NCBI GenBank assembly: GCA_043813445.1
Contig: JBDRLD010000034.1
Location: 1 to 12,170 of the forward strand
DNA: 12,170 bases
Direction: 5' to 3'
Source: JBDRLD01 sp043813445
GTDB lineage: Bacteria; Patescibacteriota; Patescibacteriia; JACPHY01
The translations under genes and the position numbers were made by a program. A model generated the notes under the pieces. The model searched no databases. It saw only the letters and a program-made list of their open reading frames with translations, and was not told the DNA's origin. Shown piece after piece: positions 6,601-12,007 of the stretch; within the stretch, counting starts at the first letter, position 1; each line of letters begins with the position of its first letter.

Positions 6601-7138
6601 ACTGTGCGAGCGCAGCTTGCGCGCGCGGATTGTATCCCCAGTGACATTCGTCCCAGAAGATGACGTGCGGTCGGAACTGCTCCGCGAGCTCTCGCGTCTT
6701 GCGTACGAAGCTCTCATCTGTCGTGACCACGACGTTCTGGTATTCGTGCCCCGGGATCGCAACGACGTTGCCGTTCTCGTCACAGATGTGGTGCAAGCTT
6801 GAGATGTGTCCGACCATGCCACCGGTGAACTGCGTGATGCGCGGCGCGGTCTGTTCGATGAGTATTTTTGTCGGAACAATAATGAGCACGCGTAGGTCTG
6901 GACACGCATGCACGAGCGAGGAAAATAGCACGGTTTTCCCGAGTCCGGTTGCGTGCTCGATGTAGCCGCGCTTCGTCACGTCCGTGCACTTCAGGAGCCA
7001 TGCGCGAACGGCCATAAGCGTATCGCGTTGGAACTGGTAGAGCTCGAACGGAATTTCGACAGCACCCTTGAGGAGCGCTTCAATGCCATTTGCTAGCACC
7101 CGACGTATTTCTCGGTGCTTCAGCATCTCCGTCGTCAT
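3632..7138 (-). CDS. SF2 helicase (ResIII/DEAD-like) with nine C-terminal winged-HTH-like repeats
   Basis: This 1168-residue protein is probably an ATP-driven DNA helicase or translocase. The core (about 30-420) shows a Q-like motif YQFQRDT (34-40), Walker A HATGLGKT with K68, a DECH box (163-166), SATP (189-192), motif V REGWDAP (366-372) and motif VI QSIGRVLRR (391-399). This places it with ResIII-type SF2 enzymes. A linker (about 420-482) follows. Residues 483-1168 are nine repeats of 73-85 residues, each with a DGE-x-W box, an HTH-like core and a wing-like segment ending in a FYALSDV-like block; see the separate entry. No nuclease, methylase or zinc module is seen. I prefer the ATG at 7136-7138 because AAAGGAG lies eight bases upstream; the in-frame GTG at 7154-7156 lies ahead of that RBS. 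A strong promoter precedes it, and a small coupled gene and terminator follow. The role is unknown: defence, mobile-element control or chromosome upkeep are all possible. Confidence 0.9.
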   Translation of the reverse strand: MTTEMLKHREIRRVLANGIEALLKGAVEIPFELYQFQRDTLMAVRAWLLKCTDVTKRGYIEHATGLGKTVLFSSLVHACPDLRVLIIVPTKILIEQTAPRITQFTGGMVGHISSLHHICDENGNVVAIPGHEYQNVVVTTDESFVRKTRELAEQFRPHVIFWDECHWGYNPRAQAALAQFPRAVVIGFSATPDYLTTATKNGAVPVMLENGRTLYASPERLARTHFETKIDERSVRWGIEEGWLAPLAWGQITFDASLDNIPTAMTLAGMDYNERKLQELLAEHWSVMLETICRLYERGEYDLPNRQTFAVCSSVRAAEELAKTINALGVPAACISGDTPTPERNELLARFRANELKLISSVLVLREGWDAPNADVCMMLRPTKSRVLYVQSIGRVLRRDPHDGYKIALVLDAHFQQTKLSPISAPRLFCEPGATVANGSIIVMPRDYVRGSVVRLDSQYLPDEAAPRIIVIDALDEIEYWAGPDGTFEADGEKWGSLTAYERIMGLSGSSLSKRFNVPTVRQRLGRSQQNRVTTFYADADVHAVCADLLEDLPEAGPDGTFEADGEVWGVVNTLASILNASTSTVRTLSKMSTIRSRRGKGRARRIVEFHSLTDVRAAVHELESLPRVNDETTLEHADEIWAGVKASCKHLGVSGTALLARIEQGDIRTMHGLDRQVRHVTLYALSDVKRACADLLEDLPEAGPNGTFEADGEVWGTRNAYSAMLHLTEALIRPRVTSDSVRNREGRWRGMRATFYALSDVRRACADLLEDLPEAGPNGTFEADGEVWGTIPSTAKTLGCRLSLVRSIVQRHEIPSRRGRTKRKQTLDFYQRSAVAAIYRELEAAIPVPKNGLVVCDGEQWATIVVLQTLLGISHSAIKARIDRGRVHTRLGKAVNGNYVTLYRVTDVRLACAGLLQELPDLNSDGTFESEGETWGALTALARIIGCIEATVVQRARKMGHENLQTRKCRIARKGYSKGQPIDCFALSEIRTLCADLLEDLPEAGPDGTFEADGEMWGTGRVLAKRFDVTPRTIHVRAKQHDIRTRIGRSRNGAKNTFYALSDMQRIPGHPVKGDEGSAIESTSKLPSAGKYGFIVENGEAWGLLSKTYKRLGTNQRTMERLVQRGLVRTRPGLTKRAEETTFYSVTDAERELASMREAREQKRSQA
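3635..5692 (-). repeat. Nine in-frame tandem repeats encoding winged-HTH-like units
   Basis: Units, in protein order, with the residue number of the central Trp (ATG-start numbering): R1 5471-5692 (W495), R2 5252-5470 (W569), R3 5030-5251 (W642), R4 4811-5029 (W716), R5 4592-4810 (W789), R6 4370-4591 (W862), R7 4124-4369 (W936), R8 3869-4123 (W1018), R9 3635-3868 (W1103). The Trp-to-Trp spacing is 73-74 residues for the first seven units, then 82 and 85. The consensus opens with GPDGTFEADGE-x-WGT, continues with a core such as LAKRFDVTPRTIHVRAKQHD, then RTRxGR, then TFYALSDV and ACADLLEDLPEA. The core plus FY-x-x-SDV fits an excisionase/MerR-like winged HTH. Cores differ between units while the joins are almost constant. 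R7 has extra residues in the wing; R8 has a diverged end; R9 lacks the final ADLLEDLPEA block. Confidence 0.9.
4765..5091 (-). repeat. Near-identical 108-base direct repeats inside the helicase gene
   Basis: Positions 4765-4872 and 4984-5091 are the same except for one base (C at 4851, T at 5070) and are 219 bases apart, exactly one 73-codon unit. Each copy covers the end of one protein repeat and the start of the next (R4/R5 and R3/R4 joins). Related but less similar copies lie near 4083-4182 and 5430-5528. They are in-frame coding repeats, so not a CRISPR array, and are probably hot spots for recombination that changes the unit number. Confidence 0.85.
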
Positions 7139-7197
7139 AGTCGACGCTCCTTTCACTGTTTGGGTTGGGAATGGGCACTCCTGTTTGCGCTACCGCG

Positions 7198-7226
7198 AGC
7201 GTAGCACAGGAAGCGATTTTTGTCAA
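7198..7226 (-). promoter_or_regulatory. Promoter of the helicase operon
   Basis: On the minus strand TTGACA (complement of 7221-7226), a 17-base spacer, then TACGCT (complement of 7198-7203) preceded by TGC, an extended -10. Transcription would start near 7190, giving a leader of about 50 bases before the ATG at 7138, with AAAGGAG as RBS. Confidence 0.7.
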
Positions 7227-7241
7227 TCATTGGCGAGTTTT

Positions 7242-7280
7242 CTGTAAAATGGAAAGCCGGCCCCGATTGTCGGGGCCGGC
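7242..7280 (-). terminator. Strong terminator of the rnc-sigma-zinc protein operon
   Basis: An 11-bp perfect GC-rich stem (7256-7266 with 7270-7280) with a 3-base loop, read on the minus strand, is followed by TTTCCATTTT. It begins 6 bases past the TAA of the gene ending at 7287. The helicase promoter lies just beyond its tail. Confidence 0.85.
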
Positions 7281-7286
7281 ATGTAC

Positions 7287-8630
7287 TTACTTGCTACTGC
7301 GGAGCGTTGCGAGGAGCTGCTCGGCTACACCCTCCGCTTCATGGAGTGCGCGTTTCGTTTGCGCGTCAACTTCCTCGAATTGGTCGCGCGTTGAGCGGAG
7401 CGCGGCAAGAGACGCCTCGAGCGTCGCAACGCGCTGCGCGATATCATCTCGGAGCGCCCTGAGTTCTGGGAGCCGTTGCCCGAGTTCGTCGATTGCCGCA
7501 TCGACCATAGGGAGTGTAGGGAGCTCCTCATCCTGCGTCGTCGATGGAACACGACGTATGGGCTGAGGCCTTGCACGCTTTGGCTGCTCTCCATTTCCCG
7601 GGAGCACGCGGAGCTCTAGCTGCTTCGTCGCCCGCCGTGATGCGGTGGGTGCGTGCTGAGCGGTGAGCGGCGCCATGATCGCATGGCGATCGTCGTCGAC
7701 ATGTTCAGCTAGTAGCACGATGGTGCGCCAACCGTCCCGCTGCTCGATATGGCCTAGCTGTTTGAGCTCTTCGAGAATTTGTACGATGTCGCGCGGTCCA
7801 ATACGGAGTGCGAGCTGGAGCATTGGTACTGCGCCACGAACGATGCGTTCGTCATTGCTCGAGCCGGCGCGTTCGGAGAGCATCGAGTACACATCCGCGT
7901 ACGTCTTCATTTGCGCTGTGCCCGAACGCGTTTGTGATGTTGGGGGCGATGTCGGTGGTGCCGACCTCTTTTGGCGCTCTGATCGCTCTGGACGCTTCGC
8001 CTTTTCTTGCGTAGCACTAATGCTGTGTCTCTTTCGAGCTGCTGGGGCTATTTGTGCTTGCATCTCGTCACTCGCAGCCCGCGGCTCCTCACGGAGGAGC
8101 TGTGCCGCCTCGATACTCCACGTCAGTTCTCCGAGCTCCTCGAGTTTCTGCAGCACTTGCGACGCTTCGTCGATCGTGAGCTTAGCACGACTGCGTAGCA
8201 CCATGATCGGGCTCTGCACGATGGTGGTGTCGCCGCGTTTTTGTGCGTGCTCGGCGAGGATCGAGAGCAACGCGCGTGGCTGTCTGAGCACAGCAGGCGG
8301 CGGCGGCGCGGCACTTGGTGTATGCGTAGCACCATCATCCACGCTTCGCGTGGAGAGTGCGCGGAGTGTGCCCAGTATCTCATCGAGGGCTGCATCCATT
8401 GAAGGAGGAGGTGCTTGCCTTCGCTTAAGCACCCTTCCGAGCACCGTCACACATAAGGCGCAGAGTCCCTCATGTGTGTCAGTAATTTCCGTTGTCTTCC
8501 CACATGCGGTGCATCGCCGTGTCGCTGCGGCGCAGCCCACACACATGGTGTCGTCCTGCTCGTCCGCACACATCGTCGGCGTAATCACTTCCTCGGCGAT
8601 GTGGCAGTATACATCCTGGGTTTGTCCCAT
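7287..8630 (-). CDS. Zinc-finger / double winged-helix / coiled-coil protein coupled to the sigma factor
   Basis: The protein has 447 residues and its function is unknown. Residues 1-65 hold eight cysteines (C9, C21, and CxxC pairs 30/33, 40/43, 57/60), enough for two zinc sites. Residues ~119-181 and ~247-309 look alike: a helix with LLSIL or VYSML, an IV-x-x-x-x-x-x-L stretch, and QVLQKLEELGEL or QILEELKQLGHI. These resemble two winged-helix domains. Between them is a disordered Pro/Lys/Arg-rich linker. Residues ~375-447 form a likely coiled coil, useful for forming dimers. It is probably cytoplasmic and DNA-binding. The ATG at 8628-8630 overlaps the sigma factor's TAA by one base (TAATG), with AGGAGG four bases upstream. 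Tight coupling to a sigma factor suggests a transcription partner or regulator, but this is inference. The ORF could extend to 8657, but only without an RBS. Confidence 0.8.
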   Translation of the reverse strand: MGQTQDVYCHIAEEVITPTMCADEQDDTMCVGCAAATRRCTACGKTTEITDTHEGLCALCVTVLGRVLKRRQAPPPSMDAALDEILGTLRALSTRSVDDGATHTPSAAPPPPAVLRQPRALLSILAEHAQKRGDTTIVQSPIMVLRSRAKLTIDEASQVLQKLEELGELTWSIEAAQLLREEPRAASDEMQAQIAPAARKRHSISATQEKAKRPERSERQKRSAPPTSPPTSQTRSGTAQMKTYADVYSMLSERAGSSNDERIVRGAVPMLQLALRIGPRDIVQILEELKQLGHIEQRDGWRTIVLLAEHVDDDRHAIMAPLTAQHAPTASRRATKQLELRVLPGNGEQPKRARPQPIRRVPSTTQDEELPTLPMVDAAIDELGQRLPELRALRDDIAQRVATLEASLAALRSTRDQFEEVDAQTKRALHEAEGVAEQLLATLRSSK

Positions 8631-9667
8631 TACGCGCCTCCTGCCGCGACGATGCACTCGAGCTCTTGAATGACTTCGAGAAGCGAGGCGAGTTGTTCGG
8701 CATTCACGCCAGTGCTCGCGCTTAGCCCATGGAGTGCCTCTGTCTCGAGCTGGCGAATGCGTTCGCGCGAGAGCTCGTACCGGTCTCCGATCTCCTTGAG
8801 CGTCATGCGTTCGAACTCCCCAATTCCGAATCGTAGCCGCAGAATCATTGCGAGCCGAGGGTGGAGCGCATGCAGTGCGTGCTCGATGCTCGTAAATGCC
8901 TTGCGGTACTCCGTGAGGAGGCGCTTTGCCTCGAGCGCAATGTCTGGCTGTGCTGTATTGCTCGGCTGAAGTTCACCGATCGTATATTGTTCGCTACCGT
9001 CGACCATCGAGTCGAGCGATTCGTAGCCATCGCGAATGAGACGTGTGCACTGCGCGACGTCGCGCAGGCGCATCGCTATCGCCGCTTTTAGGTCGTACGT
9101 CTTGACCTGCTCGTAGATCTCGCGATTGTTCGGCCACCAGCCGTGCAGTTTGTACCAATCCTCCGTGGCTCGTCGTACAATCTGCATTTGATGCTGGAGG
9201 TGTACCGGGATGCGGTATGCATTTCGCCCGGACCAGTTTTCGATCGCGCGCGAGATTGCCTGGCGAATCCAGTTTGTTGCGTACGTACTGAGTCGGAATC
9301 CGCGCTCAGGTTCGAATTTTTCGATCGCATGCATGAGGCCGAAGACACCCTCCTGGACCATGTCGAGGATAGGGAGTCCCATCCCGGTTCTCCGGAGTGC
9401 GATTGAGACCACCAGTTTGATGTTGCCGTACACGAGGATGTCGCGCGCCTCGAGGCGCTCCTCCTCCGTGCCGTGGCGGTATTGGTGGAAGAGCGCATCG
9501 TAATGCGACTGCTTTCGGAGTACGGGATACCGGCGCAGGCGTGCGAGGTAGGCACCGAGCTCATCGTAGGGATTTCGTGGACCCTCGTCGTACTCGCTGA
9601 GTGTATGCTCGAGGATGTGCTCAGCGCGTCGCTCCTCATAGAGGCCATCTCTCGCTGTTGCGGTCAT
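8630..9667 (-). CDS. RNA polymerase sigma-70 family factor (RpoD/SigA-related)
   Basis: Sigma factors guide RNA polymerase to promoters. The 345 residues contain region 1.2 (~34-63, YDELGAYLARLRRYPVL), region 2 (~80-155: GNIKLVVSIA, then LDMVQEGVFGLMHAIEKFEP, then STYAT-WIRQAI), region 3 (~157-235) and region 4 (~250-318) with the HTH MTLKEIGDRYELSRERIRQL. The long region 1.1 of main sigma factors is absent. Oddities: region 2.3 has STYATNW where the family usually has STYATWW (N132 at the place of E. coli W433, which helps melt the -10), and region 2.4 is two residues longer (NWSGRNAY segment) than in E. coli sigma-70. The start ATG 9665-9667 has GGAGGG four bases upstream; the upstream in-frame extension would overlap rnc. 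It lies 29 bases after rnc and overlaps the next gene by one base. It could be the main sigma factor of a reduced genome or an alternative one. Confidence 0.92.
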   Translation of the reverse strand: MTATARDGLYEERRAEHILEHTLSEYDEGPRNPYDELGAYLARLRRYPVLRKQSHYDALFHQYRHGTEEERLEARDILVYGNIKLVVSIALRRTGMGLPILDMVQEGVFGLMHAIEKFEPERGFRLSTYATNWIRQAISRAIENWSGRNAYRIPVHLQHQMQIVRRATEDWYKLHGWWPNNREIYEQVKTYDLKAAIAMRLRDVAQCTRLIRDGYESLDSMVDGSEQYTIGELQPSNTAQPDIALEAKRLLTEYRKAFTSIEHALHALHPRLAMILRLRFGIGEFERMTLKEIGDRYELSRERIRQLETEALHGLSASTGVNAEQLASLLEVIQELECIVAAGGA

Positions 9668-9696
9668 GGAACCCTCCGTCTTCTTGGCTGTCGTGG

Positions 9697-10425
9697 TTAA
9701 CGCGCGATCAATTGCGTTGACCACTCCGTGAATGTCTCGAGTGCTTGACGCGCAGCAGCGCACTGTGCTTCTCGCTTTGAGCGTCCGTCGTCGATTGCGA
9801 CAGATGTCGCGCCGATGAACAATGCGACGCGATACCGCTTGTCGTGATCCGGTCCAGATTCGCTCATGACGTCGTAGTGCGGCGTGATGCCGAAACGTGC
9901 CTCGGAGAGCTGCTGGATCTCGCTCTTTGGATCGTCTGCTGCCTCAATGAGAGCTGTCGCGCGCGTGAGGAAGTGTGCGTCGATGAAAAGTCGACATGCA
10001 CCCATCCCTTGGTCGCAGTAGATGGCGCCGATGAGTGCTTCTACCGCATTCGCACGTATGTATTGTCGCGATTTCGAATCTGAGGGTTGTCGTTGTTCTC
10101 CCCTTGAGAGCAGGAGCACAGCATCGAGTTCGAGCGCCCTCCCAATCTCTTCGAGTGTACTCGAGCGCACAAGTGCTGCACGAAGATTCGTGAGGTGCCC
10201 CTCCTCTTCGTCCGGGAATTTTTTGAAGAGGTGATCGGTGACGGCTAGCTCGAGCACGGCATCGCCCAGGAATTCAAGTCGTTCGTTGTGTTTCGCGCGA
10301 TGATCGCGGTGTTCGTTGAGGTATGAGCGGTGTGTCAGCGCCTCGACGAGGAGGTCGCAGTTCTCGAAAGTCACGCCGATGCGCGCTTCGAATGCAGTGA
10401 GCTGCGCGTCAAACCTTTGATGCAC
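9697..10425 (-). CDS. rnc: Ribonuclease III
   Basis: RNase III cuts double-stranded RNA, including rRNA precursors, using Mg ions. The 242 residues have the standard layout. The nuclease domain (~1-155) carries the signature NERLEFLGDAVLEL (catalytic E51 and D55) and ANAVEALIGAIYCDQG (N126 and E129, matching the second metal-binding pair; N for D occurs in the family). The double-stranded RNA-binding domain (~164-232) shows DPKSEIQQL, SESGPDHDKRYRV and a final GRSKREAQCAAARQAL. I chose GTG 10423-10425 because AAGGAG lies seven to eight bases upstream; the longer in-frame start (10497) falls inside the promoter. It is the first gene of an operon with a sigma factor and a zinc-finger protein. 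Confidence 0.95.
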   Translation of the reverse strand: MHQRFDAQLTAFEARIGVTFENCDLLVEALTHRSYLNEHRDHRAKHNERLEFLGDAVLELAVTDHLFKKFPDEEEGHLTNLRAALVRSSTLEEIGRALELDAVLLLSRGEQRQPSDSKSRQYIRANAVEALIGAIYCDQGMGACRLFIDAHFLTRATALIEAADDPKSEIQQLSEARFGITPHYDVMSESGPDHDKRYRVALFIGATSVAIDDGRSKREAQCAAARQALETFTEWSTQLIAR

Positions 10426-10468
10426 CTTGGTTCTCCTTCGCTGTTTAGTTGTGTAATGTGCACTTTCC

Positions 10469-10497
10469 TTATTACCACATACTATCATGTCCGTCAA
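10469..10497 (-). promoter_or_regulatory. Promoter of the rnc operon
   Basis: On the minus strand TTGACG (complement of 10492-10497), a 17-base spacer, then TAATAA (complement of 10469-10474) preceded by TGG. Transcription would start near 10462, about 36 bases before the GTG of rnc. The -35 lies directly against the terminator of the upstream gene. Confidence 0.75.
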
Positions 10498-10500
10498 GTA

Positions 10501-10530
10501 AAGCCCCTCCCGATTACTCGGCAGGGGCTT
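10501..10530 (-). terminator. Terminator of the unknown 196-residue gene
   Basis: On the minus strand an 8-bp stem AAGCCCCT/AGGGGCTT, a G-G mismatch, 4 more pairs (CCGA/TCGG) and a GTAA tetraloop. The tail TTTACTT is short and runs into the rnc -35 box. It lies about 50 bases after the stop at 10582. Confidence 0.6.
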
Positions 10531-10581
10531 GGGGTGTTGGGGATGACATGTAAGCCGTCAAAGAAAGGGATTAGGAGTCTT

Positions 10582-11172
10582 TTACTCCTTGGGTTTCCGT
10601 TCCGACCTCTTCTCTGGCGGAAGGAGGCGGAGCGAAACTGTGAACTTTGTCGCCACGGGGAGGTGGTCGATCGCGTCGAACTCTTCCTTGGAGAGATCGA
10701 GGTTGAGTTTGTAGCACGTGCTTGGATCACCCATTCCATGGCGGTCCATCGGATTCATGTGCGTGGTAAGACACACATTGCGGAGCACGCCATCCTCGCG
10801 TTCAGGCGGTCCATGGTACATCTGGACAACGGTCACGCGTCGTTCCTCGAGTGTTTGGAGAAGCAGATCATCTTCATCGAGCGCATCGAAGTCGATGCGG
10901 TCCTCGAATCCTCCCCCCGCTCGTTTGTCGCCGAGTTTGGCCTCGCATGAGCGGATCGCCACTTCGATGACACGATTTTCGACGGTGTAATCCGCGAGGT
11001 TGACTCCTAACGGAATGTCGAATCGTTCGCGCGCTTCGTCGTTCAGAACGATGGTTGACTTGCTCTGTTTCGCAAACGTGTGCCAATCTCCACCTCTGAG
11101 AGATATCGTCATGGGAGCATGACATCTGCCCAATGTTATCTTCTCGACAGAAAGCCGTTTCGTGAGTTGCAA
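10582..11172 (-). CDS. Conserved-looking protein of unknown function, 196 residues
   Basis: I do not recognise this protein. It has no signal peptide and no membrane segment, so it is probably cytoplasmic. The N-terminal half is beta-rich (KITLGRCHAP, MTISLRGG, STIVLNDEA), the middle has a segment EVAIRSCEAKLGD, then an acidic stretch FDALDEDDLLLQTLEERRVT, and the C-terminus is mixed and ends in a charged tail PPEKRSERKPKE. Three cysteines (C17, one in IRSCEA, one in RNVCLTT) and one in STCYK are scattered, so a metal site is not evident. It starts with TTG 11170-11172, supported by GAGGAGG six bases upstream and a clear promoter. It stands alone with its own terminator, divergent from the small plus-strand ORFs. 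Confidence 0.8.
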   Translation of the reverse strand: MQLTKRLSVEKITLGRCHAPMTISLRGGDWHTFAKQSKSTIVLNDEARERFDIPLGVNLADYTVENRVIEVAIRSCEAKLGDKRAGGGFEDRIDFDALDEDDLLLQTLEERRVTVVQMYHGPPEREDGVLRNVCLTTHMNPMDRHGMGDPSTCYKLNLDLSKEEFDAIDHLPVATKFTVSLRLLPPEKRSERKPKE

Positions 11173-11209
11173 TGTACGCCTCCTCGGCCCTCAAGTGTGG
11201 TCGCTTATG

Positions 11210-11238
11210 ACGTTAGCATCTGTTGTAGTATTCGTCAA
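11210..11238 (-). promoter_or_regulatory. Promoter of the 196-residue gene
   Basis: On the minus strand TTGACG (complement of 11233-11238), a 17-base spacer, then TAACGT (complement of 11210-11215) preceded by TGC. Transcription would start near 11203, giving a leader of about 30 bases with GAGGAGG before the TTG start. Confidence 0.7.
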
Positions 11239-11284
11239 GGGCTGTACATCAAAGATTGAAGATATGGGGTCAGGAGCCTTTTAC

Positions 11285-11413
11285 GTGTATCATTCTAGTG
11301 CCCTCAAGAACGTTGGAATGTTTTACAATGGCATTGCATGGCGTGATGATGAGTGCTACGTTGGCTATGGCCCTTTGATTCTTTCGTGGAGATTTGTTCA
11401 CAGAGGAGAATGA
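11285..11413 (+). CDS. Possible 42-residue small protein
   Basis: A GTG at 11285-11287 has AGGAG eight bases upstream. The ORF reads VYHSSALKNVGMFYNGIAWR and ends SWRFVHRGE; its TGA overlaps an ATG at 11410 (ATGA), typical of coupled genes. A weak promoter-like pair, TTGTAG (11223-11228) and TACATC (11245-11250), with a 16-base spacer, lies upstream and overlaps the divergent promoter of the minus-strand gene. The family is not recognised. It could instead be leader sequence of the next gene. Confidence 0.3.
   Translation: MYHSSALKNVGMFYNGIAWRDDECYVGYGPLILSWRFVHRGE
11334..11362 (+). promoter_or_regulatory. Possible promoter of the 69-residue small gene
   Basis: TTGCAT (11334-11339), a 17-base spacer, then TACGTT (11357-11362) preceded by TGC. 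It has the same spacing and extended -10 as the helicase promoter. If real, the ORF at 11285-11413 would be less likely to be the first gene of the transcript. Confidence 0.45.
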
Positions 11414-11418
11414 TCCAC

Positions 11419-11628
11419 ATGTCGTTCACATGCCGACTTTTCCGACGTCATCACTATCGGCTCGGACCGTTCCACCCGGCACCTCCGGGATTGGGGTGGG
11501 TTGATACGGGTATGAAGCCGGGGGACAGTTTCTCTGTTGAAGAGCTCTTTCGACAACTCAACCATCTTCGGAAAGCAAAACCGATTCCGTTGGATGTGTT
11601 GCATACAGATCGACAGACAGTCGAATGA
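11419..11628 (+). CDS. Small protein of unknown function, 69 residues
   Basis: The protein reads MSFTCRLFRRHHYRLGPFHP, then a Pro/Gly-rich turn (APPGLGWVDTG), then a helix-like SVEELFRQLNHLRKAK segment. It is His/Arg-rich near the N-terminus. GAGGAG (11403-11408) is ten bases from the ATG at 11419 but only one base from the in-frame ATG at 11410, so I prefer 11419. A promoter-like pair lies about 60 bases upstream and a terminator follows at 11748. I do not recognise the family. Confidence 0.55.
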   Translation: MSFTCRLFRRHHYRLGPFHPAPPGLGWVDTGMKPGDSFSVEELFRQLNHLRKAKPIPLDVLHTDRQTVE

Positions 11629-11686
11629 GATTGATGAGCACTGTGGGACGGCGGACCAAGACCCTCTGCCGTGAAAGGAATGCCGA

Positions 11687-11764
11687 ATGTGGCACCTGTT
11701 CAAGAAGGAAGATACTCGTACCTTCGCGGAAGTCACCACACAAGAACGCCACCTCGATTATTGA
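11687..11764 (+). CDS. Possible 25-residue peptide ending in a terminator hairpin
   Basis: ATG 11687-11689 has AAAGGA (11674-11679) seven bases upstream. The peptide MWHLFKKEDTRTFAEVTTQE, ending RHLDY, has coding-like codon use with mostly G or C in third positions. Its TGA lies in the 3' arm of the terminator hairpin. It could be a true small protein, a leader peptide, or chance. Confidence 0.35.
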   Translation: MWHLFKKEDTRTFAEVTTQERHLDY

Positions 11765-11780
11765 GGTGGCCTTTCTCTTC
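11748..11780 (+). terminator. Rho-independent terminator of the small plus-strand genes
   Basis: An 8-bp perfect stem GCCACCTC/GAGGTGGC (11748-11755 with 11763-11770), extendable by a G-U and an A-T pair, followed by CTTTCTCTTC. Confidence 0.75.
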
Positions 11781-11923
11781 ACTGAAGTTGTCCCCCGTAG
11801 CGATGATTGATGGGTCTCTTAGCGAAATCATCCTCCTTCCCACGACGGGAGGAAGGAATTATTGTATCGTCCAACACTTAGTGCGGGACATGTTCGGCGG
11901 ACTGGGAAGTTAGAAGAGGGGGA

Positions 11924-11959
11924 AACAGAAGAACGGGGCTAATGCCCCGTTCTTCTGTT
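11924..11959 (-). terminator. Long hairpin terminator after RNase J, probably bidirectional
   Basis: A 16-bp perfect stem (11924-11939 with 11944-11959) with a 4-base loop. On the minus strand it lies about 50 bases past the RNase J stop and is followed by CCCCCTC after a short T run. On the plus strand it is followed by CTGTTTATCC. Confidence 0.7.
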
Positions 11960-12007
11960 CTGTTTATCCATGACCATCCGTTTACGATCTGTGGCGATCC
12001 GAGCGTC

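Larger units (their letters stand above)
11629..12007. other. Mostly non-coding stretch between the small ORFs and RNase J
   Basis: It holds the possible 25-residue peptide, a plus-strand terminator (11748-11780) and a long bidirectional hairpin (11924-11959). ORFs that read through the terminators on either strand lack an RBS and look like chance. Between 11781 and 11923 I see no feature beyond an imperfect CT/AG-rich hairpin near 11848-11872. Confidence 0.4.

Noticed and set aside
3632..7138. A nuclease domain in the helicase (restriction-type, HNH or GIY-YIG)
   Set aside because: No catalytic motif of these families is visible; all of the C-terminal part is taken up by the repeats.
7139..7156. 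GTG at 7154-7156 as the helicase start
   Set aside because: The AAAGGAG RBS lies after it and is well placed for the ATG at 7136-7138.
7663..8673. A 336-residue plus-strand ORF opposite the zinc-finger gene
   Set aside because: It is a Ser/Arg/Cys-rich antisense shadow of the 7287-8630 and sigma genes, without an RBS or any domain.
10426..10497. Longer N-terminus for RNase III
   Set aside because: This stretch contains the promoter and the RBS for the GTG at 10423-10425.
11625..11810. A 61-residue ORF starting with an ATGA overlap after the 69-residue gene
   Set aside because: It reads through a clear terminator hairpin and has Arg/Cys-rich chance-like composition.
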